Shown here piece after piece: positions 25,401 through 35,021 of a stretch of DNA of 64,000 bases. Location: assembly GCA_040219735.1 (NCBI GenBank), contig JAVJRX010000119.1. One strand, written 5' to 3'. The stretch is from Coleofasciculus sp040219735. GTDB taxonomy: Bacteria > Cyanobacteriota > Cyanobacteriia > Cyanobacteriales > Coleofasciculaceae. Position numbers and translations under genes: made by a program. Position 1 is the stretch's first letter; every line of letters begins with the position of its first letter. The notes beneath the pieces were generated by a model. It had not been told where the DNA came from. It worked only from the letters and a program-made list of their open reading frames with translations, and ran no database searches.

Positions 25401-26219
25401 CTACAATAACATTCCAGCAATACAAGCGGTCATAAAACAAGCGAGTGTTCCGCCAATTAATGCTCGCACGCCTAACCGTGCTAAATCAGCTTGCCGATTC
25501 GGTGCGATTCCGCCAATTCCACCCAGCTGAATTCCAATTGAACCAATATTGGAAAAGCCACACAAGGCGTAAGTAGCAATAATAATTGACCGTTCTGATA
25601 ACTGAGATTGTTCAATCAATGCTTTAAGATCCAGATAAGCAATAAATTCACTTAAAATCGTCTTTTTTCCTAATAAAACTGCCACCTGACTACAGTCTGA
25701 CCAAGGAACACCCATTAACCACGCCACGGGAGCCAAAATAACCGCTAAAATTGATTCTAGCGTGAGCTGGGGTAGTCCAACTAATCCACCCAACCACCCC
25801 AGAATGCCGTTCACCATGGCTAACAGTCCCAAGAATGCAATCAACATCGCCGCTACATTGGCTGCCAATTTCAACCCATCCAGCGCCCCCGTCGCCGCCG
25901 CATCAATCCCATTAACCGTAGACGAGAAAAAGATAATCGTAGGTAGGACTTTGAACGCAATAAAACGTTCCTCTAAATTTTCCCCCAAGACAAACTTTGC
26001 CCCAGCATCAGAGAAATCCAGGAACTGAGTCACTAACTGCCCTAAAAACTCAAAGATAACCACCCCTGGTGCTGTCCTGAGAATTAACACTGCCAGAATT
26101 AACTGCAAGGCAATTCCCCATAATACAGGTTGCCAGCGAATCGCCCGCCGATTGATTGATAAAACGTAGCCTAAGCCGATGAATACCAGCAGCCCCAAGG
26201 CAGAAATTAAGCGTTCCAT
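25401..26219 (-). CDS. Concentrative nucleoside transporter (CNT), internally deleted
   Basis: 272 aa from the ATG at 26219 (MERLISALG fits the family start; an upstream ATG at 26237 adds six residues). CNT proteins are usually about 400 aa. The N-terminal part runs to KVLPTIIFFSS, then jumps directly to TVNGIDAAATGALDGLKLA, which in full proteins lies roughly 120-130 residues later. The missing stretch includes the GQTEAPL motif and a substrate-binding hairpin. The end ALCGFSNIGSIGIQLGGIGG and last helices are intact and in frame. Transport activity is therefore doubtful. Junction near base 25919. Confidence 0.8.
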   Translation of the reverse strand: MERLISALGLLVFIGLGYVLSINRRAIRWQPVLWGIALQLILAVLILRTAPGVVIFEFLGQLVTQFLDFSDAGAKFVLGENLEERFIAFKVLPTIIFFSSTVNGIDAAATGALDGLKLAANVAAMLIAFLGLLAMVNGILGWLGGLVGLPQLTLESILAVILAPVAWLMGVPWSDCSQVAVLLGKKTILSEFIAYLDLKALIEQSQLSERSIIIATYALCGFSNIGSIGIQLGGIGGIAPNRQADLARLGVRALIGGTLACFMTACIAGMLL

Positions 26220-26457
26220 GGTATTTCTATGACCCAAACATACAGAGATCCCCCAAAGTCGTCTATACTTAAGGTTTACTCATTGGACTTGACAGATTTA
26301 ATCGTAAGTCATTTCGTGGCGATCGCAGAAAAAAAGTCACCCCTGCACGCAGTATGAAGTATTAAGAGAAAAAATGGGATAAAACCCTGAAACAAGTCTA
26401 TAAATCGTGAATTAAATAGGAAGATAGAAAAACCTTTGGCTTCAGGAGCGCTTCTCC

Positions 26458-29400
26458 ATGAGCATTGCTACTGCCTTTAAACTGAATCATAGCAACCGTT
26501 TAGCCATCGATCGCTACCCTCTAACCGCGACACCTGATATCTCGGTGAACGAGGCTTTGGCGCGGATGAGTCAGACTCACAGCAGTTGTCTACTCGTATT
26601 AGGGAATCATCAACCGAATAGTCCAGTTGTGGGTATTTTTACTGAACGAGATACGGTGCGACTGATTGCTTCTGGTGAAGACTTGCGTACCATGTCTGTG
26701 GCGTCTATGATGACCACTTCAGTGATTACGATCACAGAAACTGAAGCTCAAGATATTGTCACCGTGATTAATCGGCTGCGTCAGTATAGAATTCGCCATC
26801 TTCCGGTGGTGGGAGAGAGGGGAAACTTAGTTGGTTTAATCACACCGCAAACGATTCGGGATGTTCTCCAACCCGTTGATTTACTCAACTACAAAAAAGT
26901 CTCTGAGGTGATGTCCACGCCTGTGATTCACGCCCTAGGGACAGCTTCTATCCTGGAACTAGCACAACTGATGACCTCACAGCGAGTCAGTTGTGTGGTG
27001 ATTGTCGAGGAGGCTGAATTCCCTTTTTCAACGCAAAATTCAGACGTATCACGTAAAGTCTCTACACTCAAAACGTCGGTGGGGGCGGGTTTAGTCAAAT
27101 CAGGGCGGGAAACAAACGATAATCGTGAAAAGAGCCCCTACATTCGGAAAAACTTGCTCCGTCCAATAGGTATTGTTACCGAACGAGATATTGTTCAGTT
27201 TAGCAATTTGGGATTAGATCTCGCCCACACTCCCGCCGCCGCCGTGATGAGTACCCCCCTATTACCGATTCGACCGACTGATTCTATTTGGACGGCGCAT
27301 CAACGTATGCAGCAGCATCGAGTGCGAAGGTTGGTGGTGTCAGGTGAAGCGGGAGAATTAGTGGGTTTGATTACTCAGACGCAGGTGCTAAACGCGATTA
27401 ACCCAATGGATATCTATCAAACTGTGGAAACATTGGAGCATTTGTTAGATCAGCAAACCTACCAATTACGCCAGTTAAATCAGCAACTGCAACAGGAAAT
27501 TAGTAAGCGTGAATTACTACAAAAGAAATTATCCACGTCTGAGACAAAAATCCGGGCTGTGTTTGAGGCGATGACGGATGTCGTTTTAGTTATTAATACT
27601 TACGATAATCAAATTCAAGATGTCGAAGTCATGCCAACGGCTTCGAGTTGTCTATGTGAAATGACGGATTTTATAGATCAGATCCAGCGATTGTTGGAAG
27701 ATCCCAGCCAAACCAATCCGGTTTGGGTGGAAACGATTCAGCAGGCGATCAAAACCAAGCAAACCCTTACCCTAGATTACTCTCTTGAGCTACAGGGGCG
27801 AGAGGTTTGGTTTAGTGCGAGTATTTCCCCGATCGCAGAAAACTCCGTCGTCTGGGTGGCGCGGGATATTAGCGAGCGCCAGCAAATGGAAGAAGCCCTG
27901 CGCGGAAACCAGAGGTTGCTGCGTGCAATTACTCAGGCAAATCCCAGTATCTTGTATATTTATGACCGCATCAGTAAGCAAATTCTTTATTTCAATCGCA
28001 AAATCCAGAACCTGCTTGGCTATACACCAGAAGAAGTGATTCAGATGGAGGATGATATTCTGGTTACGCTGATTCACCCGGATGATTTACCGGGAATTCT
28101 CCACCATTTTCAGCAACTAGAAACCGCCCAACTGGATCAGGTGTTTGATTTAGAATATCGGATTAAACACAAAACAGGGGAATGGCGTTGGCTTTCTAGT
28201 CGTGAGACAGTCTTTACGTGGAACCAGGAGGGGAAGCCGGAGCAAATTTTAGGGACAGCCACCGATATTAGCGATCGCAAACAAGCCGAAGCCGCACTCC
28301 GGGAAAGCGAGGAACGTTGGCAATTAGCCCTTCAGGGGAATCAAGATGGAATTTGGGATTGGAATATCTCCACCGGTCAAGCCTTGATTTCTGATCGCTA
28401 CCGCAAAATCTTAGAATACGATGACGATCAATTTGAACTCGATTTTCCTGAATGGCAAAGTCGTTTGCATCCCGAGGATCTTGACTTCGTTAATCATAGT
28501 CTCCAAGATTACCTGGAGCAAAAAATACCCCATTACGCGATCGAATATCGTCTGCGCTGTCAGGATGGAACCTATAAGTGGCTACAGTCTCGCGCTCAAG
28601 CTTTATGGGATGACGCGGGATATCCGGTGCGAATGGTGGGTTCAACCCAGGATATCAGCGAACGCAAACAAGCTGAAGCCCAACTCCGGTATCAGAAAGA
28701 ACTTCTACAAACTATTTTTGACCATATTCCGGTGATGATTTGTTTTTATGATGCCACAAGTCAAATTCAATTAGTTAACCGAGAGGTGGAACGGGTGTTA
28801 GGCTGGTCTAAAGCCGAACTTGATCAGATTGATTTGTTAACCGAATGTTATCCCAATCCAAAGGATCGCCAAAGCGTCTGGGATTTTATGTTAAATGCTT
28901 CGGGAAAATGGCAAGATTTCAGCGTCCGGATTAAAAATGGTCAAACGATAGAAACCTCTTGGGCAAATATTCGCCTCAGTGATGGAACCAGTATTGGCAT
29001 TGGACAGGATATCACAGATCGCAAACGCGCCGAAACTGAACTGAGAAGGAGTGAGGAACGCTGGCAATTAGCGCTCTCAGGTAATAATGATGGGATTTGG
29101 GATCATAACTTGATTACCCAGGAGCATTTTTTATCACCCCGTTGTCTGGAAATAGTGGGGTATGACTATGAGGAAATCGATAATTTTGACAAGTGGATGA
29201 GTTATATTCATCCTGAGCATGTTCCTTTAGTCAAGGAAACCTTTCAAAGGCATCTCAACCGGGAAACCGCTGATTATTCCCTAGAGTATCAGATGCGCTG
29301 TAAAGATGGCAGTTATAAATGGTTATTAGCGCGGGGACAAGCCCATTGGGACGAGTTAGGAAACCCAGTCCGCGCTGTTGGTTCAATTACGGATATCACT

Positions 29401-30330
29401 GAGCGCAAACAAGCGGAAGAAGGAGAACGGGAAAAAGCACGGGAGTTACAACTCACCCTCAACGAATTAAAACGCACCCAAACCCAATTGATTCAAGCCG
29501 AAAAAATGTCCTCGTTGGGACAAATGGTGGCGGGAATTGCCCACGAAATTAATAATCCTACCAGTTTTATCTATGGGAATATCGAGCCAGCGACGGAATA
29601 TGCTCAAACCCTCCTCCACGTAATCCAGCTCTATCGACAGCAGTACCCGGAATCGGTGAGCGCGATCGGGAAGCAACTCGATAGTATCGACATCGATTTT
29701 ATCAGCTACGATTTTCCCAAACTGCTGGCATCCATGCAAGAGGGGGCGAAGCGCATCACTAAGATAGTGAAATCCTTACGCAATTTTTCGCGTCTGGATG
29801 AAGCGGAGTATAAGCCGGTTGATATTCATGAAGGGATTGATAATACCCTACTGTTATTACAGCACCGACTCAAACAAAAATCCTCCCGCCCTCAGATTCA
29901 TCTGATTAAAGAGTATCATCAACTCCCCCAGGTTAAATGTTATCCGGGTCAGCTTAATCAGGTGTTTATGAATATCCTCAGTAATGCCATTGATGCCCTA
30001 GAGGAGAAACTGGAACTTGACCTAAACTTTGAACCTAAAATTTGGGTTCGCACGGCTATAATTCCCCGTGTTCCTGGGTCTGAGGATAGTGAGATTCAGG
30101 GAGGTTCAAAGGTAGTGATTTACATCGGGAACAATGGTGAGGAAATCCCTGGCGAGGTTTCCCAACACATATTTGATCCATTCTTTACCACAAAACCTGT
30201 AGGCAAGGGAACAGGTTTAGGGTTATCCATCAGTTATCAGATCGTCGTGGAACGCCATGGGGGTGAGTTACGATGTGATTCGATTCCAGGTCAAGGTACC
30301 GAGTTCGCGATCGAATTACCCAGTGAGTGA
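26458..30330 (+). CDS. CBS-PAS sensor histidine kinase
   Basis: 1290 aa, cytosolic. Residues 1-310 hold two CBS pairs (VVGIFTERDTVRLI; RPIGIVTERDIVQF), a coiled segment around 320-365, then about five PAS/PAC units (each ending DISERKQAE-like), the phosphoacceptor His1029 in GIAHEINNP, and a HATPase with NAIDAL and GKGTGLGLSIS. CBS domains commonly sense adenosine nucleotides, PAS small ligands or redox. No receiver domain or partner regulator adjoins it. Between residues about 188 and 234 the second CBS pair holds an insert encoded by a dispersed repeat. Confidence 0.92.
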   Translation: MSIATAFKLNHSNRLAIDRYPLTATPDISVNEALARMSQTHSSCLLVLGNHQPNSPVVGIFTERDTVRLIASGEDLRTMSVASMMTTSVITITETEAQDIVTVINRLRQYRIRHLPVVGERGNLVGLITPQTIRDVLQPVDLLNYKKVSEVMSTPVIHALGTASILELAQLMTSQRVSCVVIVEEAEFPFSTQNSDVSRKVSTLKTSVGAGLVKSGRETNDNREKSPYIRKNLLRPIGIVTERDIVQFSNLGLDLAHTPAAAVMSTPLLPIRPTDSIWTAHQRMQQHRVRRLVVSGEAGELVGLITQTQVLNAINPMDIYQTVETLEHLLDQQTYQLRQLNQQLQQEISKRELLQKKLSTSETKIRAVFEAMTDVVLVINTYDNQIQDVEVMPTASSCLCEMTDFIDQIQRLLEDPSQTNPVWVETIQQAIKTKQTLTLDYSLELQGREVWFSASISPIAENSVVWVARDISERQQMEEALRGNQRLLRAITQANPSILYIYDRISKQILYFNRKIQNLLGYTPEEVIQMEDDILVTLIHPDDLPGILHHFQQLETAQLDQVFDLEYRIKHKTGEWRWLSSRETVFTWNQEGKPEQILGTATDISDRKQAEAALRESEERWQLALQGNQDGIWDWNISTGQALISDRYRKILEYDDDQFELDFPEWQSRLHPEDLDFVNHSLQDYLEQKIPHYAIEYRLRCQDGTYKWLQSRAQALWDDAGYPVRMVGSTQDISERKQAEAQLRYQKELLQTIFDHIPVMICFYDATSQIQLVNREVERVLGWSKAELDQIDLLTECYPNPKDRQSVWDFMLNASGKWQDFSVRIKNGQTIETSWANIRLSDGTSIGIGQDITDRKRAETELRRSEERWQLALSGNNDGIWDHNLITQEHFLSPRCLEIVGYDYEEIDNFDKWMSYIHPEHVPLVKETFQRHLNRETADYSLEYQMRCKDGSYKWLLARGQAHWDELGNPVRAVGSITDITERKQAEEGEREKARELQLTLNELKRTQTQLIQAEKMSSLGQMVAGIAHEINNPTSFIYGNIEPATEYAQTLLHVIQLYRQQYPESVSAIGKQLDSIDIDFISYDFPKLLASMQEGAKRITKIVKSLRNFSRLDEAEYKPVDIHEGIDNTLLLLQHRLKQKSSRPQIHLIKEYHQLPQVKCYPGQLNQVFMNILSNAIDALEEKLELDLNFEPKIWVRTAIIPRVPGSEDSEIQGGSKVVIYIGNNGEEIPGEVSQHIFDPFFTTKPVGKGTGLGLSISYQIVVERHGGELRCDSIPGQGTEFAIELPSE
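27075..27142. repeat. Dispersed repeat inserted in frame within kinase gene
   Basis: Begins GTCGG..GGCGGGTTTAGT and ends GAGCCCCTACA, like the intergenic element at 13968-14031, with recognisable similarity between. Reads through without stop and adds polar residues (SVGAGLVKSGRETNDNREKS) to a CBS domain. Confidence 0.6.
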
Positions 30331-30405
30331 TAATGCTGTCGCGCATTTAAATAGTTCAGGCTGACGGGAGAACTCCGGAGACGGGGCGAGGTTTGGATGG
30401 ATCAA

Positions 30406-30526
30406 AGTCCCCCTTTTTAAGGGGGATTTAGGGGGATCTCAACCCAATAGAGAAATCCCTAAACTTATTCAAGAAAAGAGCAACTTGAATAGAGATCCCC
30501 CCTCGCCCCCCTTTTGAAGGGGGGAA
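30406..30526. terminator. Long inverted repeat, probable terminator element
   Basis: Left arm 30406-30440 (CCCCCTTTTTAAGGGGG-type) and right arm 30492-30526 (CCCCCCTTTTGAAGGGGGG) are inverted copies, each a hairpin itself, with an inner TTATTCAAG / CTTGAATA stem. It fills the gap after the histidine kinase gene. The GGGGGATTTAGGGGGATCT sequence is a widespread cyanobacterial repeat. Confidence 0.6.
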
Positions 30527-30629
30527 CAAGTTTATCTATCCGACGCGCTAAACGTGCTTCCGACTCGATATCCTGATACTCTGAATTCTAGGGACGAATT
30601 AACCATTGCCGATCGCAGGACAACAAGAG

Positions 30630-31958
30630 ATGACCAGCAAACCCAAAATTATCGTTTTGGATGATGACCCGACCGGTTCCCAAACCGTTCACAGTTGCTT
30701 GCTGCTGACGCGCTGGGATGTGCAAACGCTGCGCTTAGGACTAGCTGACGCTTCGCCGATTTTCTTTGTCCTGACCAATACTCGGGCGTTGACGCCAGAG
30801 GAAGCCGCAACAGTAACCTGTGATGTTTGCCATAATCTGAAAATTGCCATAGAAACCGAAAAAATCGACGATTTTCTCGTCGTCAGTCGCTCTGACTCCA
30901 CCCTACGGGGACATTATCCCGTAGAAACCGATGTGATTGCCCAACAAGTGGGACCCTTTGATGCTCATTTCTTAGTCCCGGCGTTCTTTGAAGGTGGACG
31001 AGTAACCCGCGACAGTGTCCATTACCTGATGGTGAATGGCGCTCCCACACCCGTTCATGAAACCGAATTTGCCCGTGATTCGGTATTCGGTTATCACCAC
31101 AGCTATTTACCCGATTATGTCGAAGAAAAGACCAAAGGAAGGATTAAAGCCGAAGACGTTGAGCGATTTGTCCTCTGGGATATTCGCCAAGGGAGTTTAG
31201 AACGCCTCCTCAACCTGAGTGGGAACCAATGTGGTGTCGTTGATGGGGAAACTCAAGGGGATTTAGATAAATTTGCGGCTGATGTCCTTACCGCCGCCGC
31301 TCAAGGAAAACGATTCCTATTTCGCTCGGCTGCCAGTATTTTAACCTCTCTGGCGAATCTGGGCGCTCAACCGGTTCCGCCAGAGAATATGGCACAGTAT
31401 GTGAGAGAGGGAAAACCCGGAGTTGTACTGGTGGGTTCTCATGTTAAAAAGACCACCCAACAGCTTGAACAACTGCTCAAAGTCTCCGATATTGTCGGGG
31501 TTGAGGTGGATGTTACTGATTTACTCGAAGAGTCACAAACCCAACGGGATGCACTTTTAGCCAAAGTTCTCGCTACCGTTGATGAGATTCACAACTCTAA
31601 TAAAACACCAGTAATTTATACCAGTCGTGAGGAATTGGTCTTTAAAGACGTGGAAACTCGGCTCAAGTTTGGCGCAGCAGTTTCGGCGTTATTGATGGAT
31701 ATTGTCCGGGGCTTACCCGGAGATATTGGCTTTTTAATTAGTAAGGGCGGAATTACCTCGAATGATGTCTTAAGTACAGGATTAGAGTTGAGAGCAGCCC
31801 GGTTACTGGGTCAAATTATTCCTGGCTGTTCAGTGGTGCGAACCCCATCGGATCATCCCCAGTTTTCGGATTTACCTGTTGTACTGTTTCCGGGTAATGT
31901 CGGAGATGCGGATGGGTTAGTTACCGTTTATCAGCGCTTTTGCCAAGACAAAAAATAA
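30630..31958 (+). CDS. Four-carbon acid sugar kinase family protein (DUF1537)
   Basis: 442 aa from the ATG at 30630; a TTG at 30606 would add eight residues. N-terminal substrate domain LDDDPTGSQTVHSC with VSRSDSTLRGHYP, C-terminal nucleotide domain with GSHVKKTTQQLEQL and LISKGGITSNDVLS. Known members phosphorylate four-carbon sugar acids such as D-erythronate and L-threonate in catabolic operons. No aldolase, epimerase or decarboxylase neighbours here, so its substrate in this organism is open. Confidence 0.88.
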   Translation: MTSKPKIIVLDDDPTGSQTVHSCLLLTRWDVQTLRLGLADASPIFFVLTNTRALTPEEAATVTCDVCHNLKIAIETEKIDDFLVVSRSDSTLRGHYPVETDVIAQQVGPFDAHFLVPAFFEGGRVTRDSVHYLMVNGAPTPVHETEFARDSVFGYHHSYLPDYVEEKTKGRIKAEDVERFVLWDIRQGSLERLLNLSGNQCGVVDGETQGDLDKFAADVLTAAAQGKRFLFRSAASILTSLANLGAQPVPPENMAQYVREGKPGVVLVGSHVKKTTQQLEQLLKVSDIVGVEVDVTDLLEESQTQRDALLAKVLATVDEIHNSNKTPVIYTSREELVFKDVETRLKFGAAVSALLMDIVRGLPGDIGFLISKGGITSNDVLSTGLELRAARLLGQIIPGCSVVRTPSDHPQFSDLPVVLFPGNVGDADGLVTVYQRFCQDKK

Positions 31959-31963
31959 TAATA

Positions 31964-31991
31964 TACTAGACGTTGCCTGCAACGTCTGGTA
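31964..31991. terminator. 28-nt palindrome, copy 2, after DUF1537 gene
   Basis: Nine perfect pairs AGACGTTGC / GCAACGTCT around CT, extended by TACT / GGTA with one wobble. Five bases after the stop codon, so it may act as 3' end of the transcript. Confidence 0.65.
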
Positions 31992-32421
31992 CAAAATTAA
32001 ATAGGCAATAATAGTATGTTCTGCTATAGCGGACGTCTATCATCCCTGTAGTTATTTAGGCAAAACCATTACCCTTCTCCCCGATATCTAATCCCATTTA
32101 TTGGTAACATTGACTTAATATTCACCCCTGCCAACCTCCCCTGACTAAGGGAAGATGTCGTAAGCGGTGGGGTAGATAAAGTGCAATTTTATACAGAATT
32201 GGGATAAATCCCTTTCTTTTAGCAGAGGGCGTTATAGTCTCCGGTTCGAGTAAAATAGCGACGTAGATCACAGTGGGGAACAAATTAGAGTCACGCAGGA
32301 TGGGGGGTTAAGTTACCTCTAAAGCGGATTAAATTCACCCAAAAGTAGGACATTACTCAATTAATCGTTCAGCCCAATACCTGAAGATTAACTATGTTCA
32401 ATTTATCAGGAAAAAAAGGCT
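31992..32421. other. Intergenic region, nothing recognised
   Basis: 430 bp of non-coding sequence before the pentapeptide gene. No tRNA, long repeat or clear promoter was seen. Confidence 0.5.
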
Positions 32422-32955
32422 ATGCAATCCTCTGATCGAAATATCCTTAACCAACACCAATCCTCGGCGTCGGCTAGAAAGCAAGAGTTATTTAAGAAAC
32501 TCGAACGGATCAGAATAGTACCCGATCGCCTACTGGAGGAGTATGGGGCGGGAGAACGGGATTATCGGGGATTTAACCTCAGCAACTTAGAGTTAAACGG
32601 AGTAGATCTACAGAGAATCGACTTGAGTCAGGCAAATCTTGAAGGTATTATTTTAGAAAAAGCCAATTTGACTCGGGCAAACTTCAGTAGAGCTAACTTA
32701 TGTCGGGCGAATTTACGCCGAGCAGATTTGATTTGGGCAAATTTACATTGTGCTAACCTACAAGGGGCAAACCTGAGAGGTGCGGATTTAAGTGGCGCAG
32801 ATTTGAGTGGCGCAGATTTGACCGATGCGGATTTAGGGGGAGCAATACTACCCGACGGAACGATTGTTTTAACCAGTGAACAGTCAAGTCTGTTATGTAG
32901 TAGGCTGAAGAAATTGCCGCAAGGGAAACCACGTAGGATATATGTTGATATTTAA
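32422..32955 (+). CDS. Pentapeptide-repeat protein
   Basis: 177 aa. From about residue 55 to 145, five-residue units A(N/D)Lxx repeat about 17 times (LSQANLEGII, ANLTRANFSRANL, ADLSGADLSGADL), which fold into a right-handed quadrilateral beta-helix. N-terminal 50 residues are polar and helical; the last 30 are not repeats. Abundant in cyanobacteria, mostly of unknown role. No signal peptide. Confidence 0.92.
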   Translation: MQSSDRNILNQHQSSASARKQELFKKLERIRIVPDRLLEEYGAGERDYRGFNLSNLELNGVDLQRIDLSQANLEGIILEKANLTRANFSRANLCRANLRRADLIWANLHCANLQGANLRGADLSGADLSGADLTDADLGGAILPDGTIVLTSEQSSLLCSRLKKLPQGKPRRIYVDI

Positions 32956-33045
32956 TTCCCCCTGCACCTGGAGATCCCCCTGCTTCCCTATTCCTGGCAG
33001 CATTGTCAGCTTACTCTAATTCCCAGCGCGATCGCACACTTAACC

Positions 33046-33981
33046 ATGGCATATCGATTAAAGGCACACGAATCTATATCTCAGGGAGTTCAGCGCATTG
33101 CTTACGAACAGATTGACAAAGCATTAGCCCAATTATTGGGTCAAACCGATGATAGCCAAGAGGAAGCGGTTCACGATGCTCGTAAGCGGTTGAAGCAGCT
33201 ACGAGCCTTAGTGCGCTTAGTTCGCGATGAAATTGGTTCACAGACGTACCACCAAGAAAATAACTGTTTCCGAGATGCAGGGCGATTGTTATCGGATGTG
33301 CGGGATGCTCAGGTAGCGATTGAAACCTTAGATGATTTAACCGAACATTTTGCCAAAATTATCTCAGCCAATGGCTTTAAGGAAGTGCGTCAAGCATTAG
33401 AAGCCCGCAGTCAATCCATTAGTGAACGGGTTTTGGCAGAAAAAAATGCTCAAGACGATGCCATTCGGATGATTAAAGAGGCGCGGAAACGAGTTAAGCA
33501 TTGGTCAATTAAAAGTAATGATTGGTCAACCATTGAGTCAAGTCTCCAGCGTGTCTATAAGCGAGGGGATAAAGGATTAAATTGTGCCGTTAAGCAGCCC
33601 AGCGTTGAGACTTTTCATGATTGGCGCAAGCGGGTGAAATATCTTTGGTATCACCTGCGAATTCTCAAATTAGTTTGGCCAGATTTTATGGATCAAATGG
33701 CATCCGAGACGAAAGAGTTAGCCGATTATCTAGGGGATGATCATGATCTGGCGATGTTGCGCCAACTGCTGAAACACGAACCCAAACTAGCTCGCGATCG
33801 CACTCAACTAGACGCCCTATTGGGTTTAATTGACCGCCGACGACTACAATTGCAGCAATCTGCCCAGTTTTTGGGACGACGCATTTATGCGGAAAAACCG
33901 GGAGTGTTTGTTGAGCGGATTGGCGTTTACTGGCAAGTTTGGCGATCGGAACTTGAGCAGCCAATTCCGGCTCAAAAGTAG
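33046..33981 (+). CDS. CHAD-domain protein
   Basis: 311 aa, all helical. VHDARKRLKQLRALVRLV near residues 44-61 and HDWRKRVKYLWYHLRIL near 190-207 are the two conserved histidine-arginine repeats of CHAD. CHAD domains bind inorganic polyphosphate. No fused CYTH triphosphatase domain and no polyphosphate kinase gene nearby. An AT-GC mix and HIP1 sites match the host. Confidence 0.9.
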   Translation: MAYRLKAHESISQGVQRIAYEQIDKALAQLLGQTDDSQEEAVHDARKRLKQLRALVRLVRDEIGSQTYHQENNCFRDAGRLLSDVRDAQVAIETLDDLTEHFAKIISANGFKEVRQALEARSQSISERVLAEKNAQDDAIRMIKEARKRVKHWSIKSNDWSTIESSLQRVYKRGDKGLNCAVKQPSVETFHDWRKRVKYLWYHLRILKLVWPDFMDQMASETKELADYLGDDHDLAMLRQLLKHEPKLARDRTQLDALLGLIDRRRLQLQQSAQFLGRRIYAEKPGVFVERIGVYWQVWRSELEQPIPAQK

Positions 33982-33995
33982 GTTCATGCGTTGCG

Positions 33996-35021
33996 CTAGC
34001 TTCGCCCTAAACTCATCAGATTTCCATCACAAACCACGTAAATCGCATCATCAGCTACCGCCAACAAAGACGTAATCGGCGCGGGTGCTTCCCACTTCCA
34101 TAACTCTTCACCCGTCGCCGAAAGCTCAAGCAGAAAGCAGGAAAACTCACAAAAGTCTTTGTACTTATCCCACTCATCCAGGGTTGGACTTTGGGCGATA
34201 TAAACTTGTCCTGCGGTTCCCACAGAAATTGCCACCGGAGTTTTTGATATCGGGTATTCCCATAACATCTCCCCTGACTCCGTTACTGAAACAACCGCTT
34301 TTTTCCCATCCACTCCGGCTGTAGCAATTAGCGTTAATTCACTATCTGGAGACTCAAAAACTGTCAACGAATCCATAAAAATGCGGTATCCAGAAGGCAG
34401 AATCCAAGGGCAGACAGTACAATGTTCTTTATTAAGCATGAATAGCTGATTAATGCCGTAGCCAACAACAATTCTTTTTGCGTCAGCCCTCCTCATGGTT
34501 AAAATTTCCTCTGAAGGCGATAACTCATCCCATGACCCCCGCTTAGAGCCATCATCAACAGCATAAGCCATCACACCCTGAGTGCTGGTAAACACCCAAT
34601 CCTCAACGACAACAGGTTGTATCCAGATTGCCTTTTTATCCGTTGGAGCCGACCAACAAAGCTCACCTGTTTGATAAAATACATTTAACTGATTATCCCA
34701 ACCGTGGTATATTAAGTGGCTTTTTGTTACCGCCGGGATGGCATAAACAAAGCTATTGACGGGAATCGACAATTTTAGCTCTCCTGTATTAGGCGATCGC
34801 ACCGTTAACTGCTTTCCACCATCACAGATGCCAACAATGTCCCCAGAAGGCGCAACCACCATTTTACCGATTGGATGTTCAAATCTTAGATGCCAAAGCA
34901 TTTGCCCCTCAGCCGTAATCGCCACCATCTGATCAGAATCGGATACCAAAACCAGATTATTACTAACTACTAAACTCTTGACCTTACGAAAGGGCAGAGG
35001 TACTGAAAAAGCAATATTCAT
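33996..35021 (-). CDS. PQQ/WD40-like beta-propeller protein
   Basis: 341 aa of beta-strand repeats with recurring GEMLWxY / GELCWSA / GEELWKWEAP ends and VVAPSGDIVGIC-type strands, fitting a six- or seven-blade propeller. No signal peptide, so cytosolic. Its ATG overlaps the stop of the upstream kinase-like gene by one base (TAATG), implying translational coupling and a joint function. The role of the pair is unknown. Confidence 0.75.
   Translation of the reverse strand: MNIAFSVPLPFRKVKSLVVSNNLVLVSDSDQMVAITAEGQMLWHLRFEHPIGKMVVAPSGDIVGICDGGKQLTVRSPNTGELKLSIPVNSFVYAIPAVTKSHLIYHGWDNQLNVFYQTGELCWSAPTDKKAIWIQPVVVEDWVFTSTQGVMAYAVDDGSKRGSWDELSPSEEILTMRRADAKRIVVGYGINQLFMLNKEHCTVCPWILPSGYRIFMDSLTVFESPDSELTLIATAGVDGKKAVVSVTESGEMLWEYPISKTPVAISVGTAGQVYIAQSPTLDEWDKYKDFCEFSCFLLELSATGEELWKWEAPAPITSLLAVADDAIYVVCDGNLMSLGRS

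Noticed and set aside
32240..32275. Second T-loop-like GGTTCGAGT
   Set aside because: No matching stem or cloverleaf around it.
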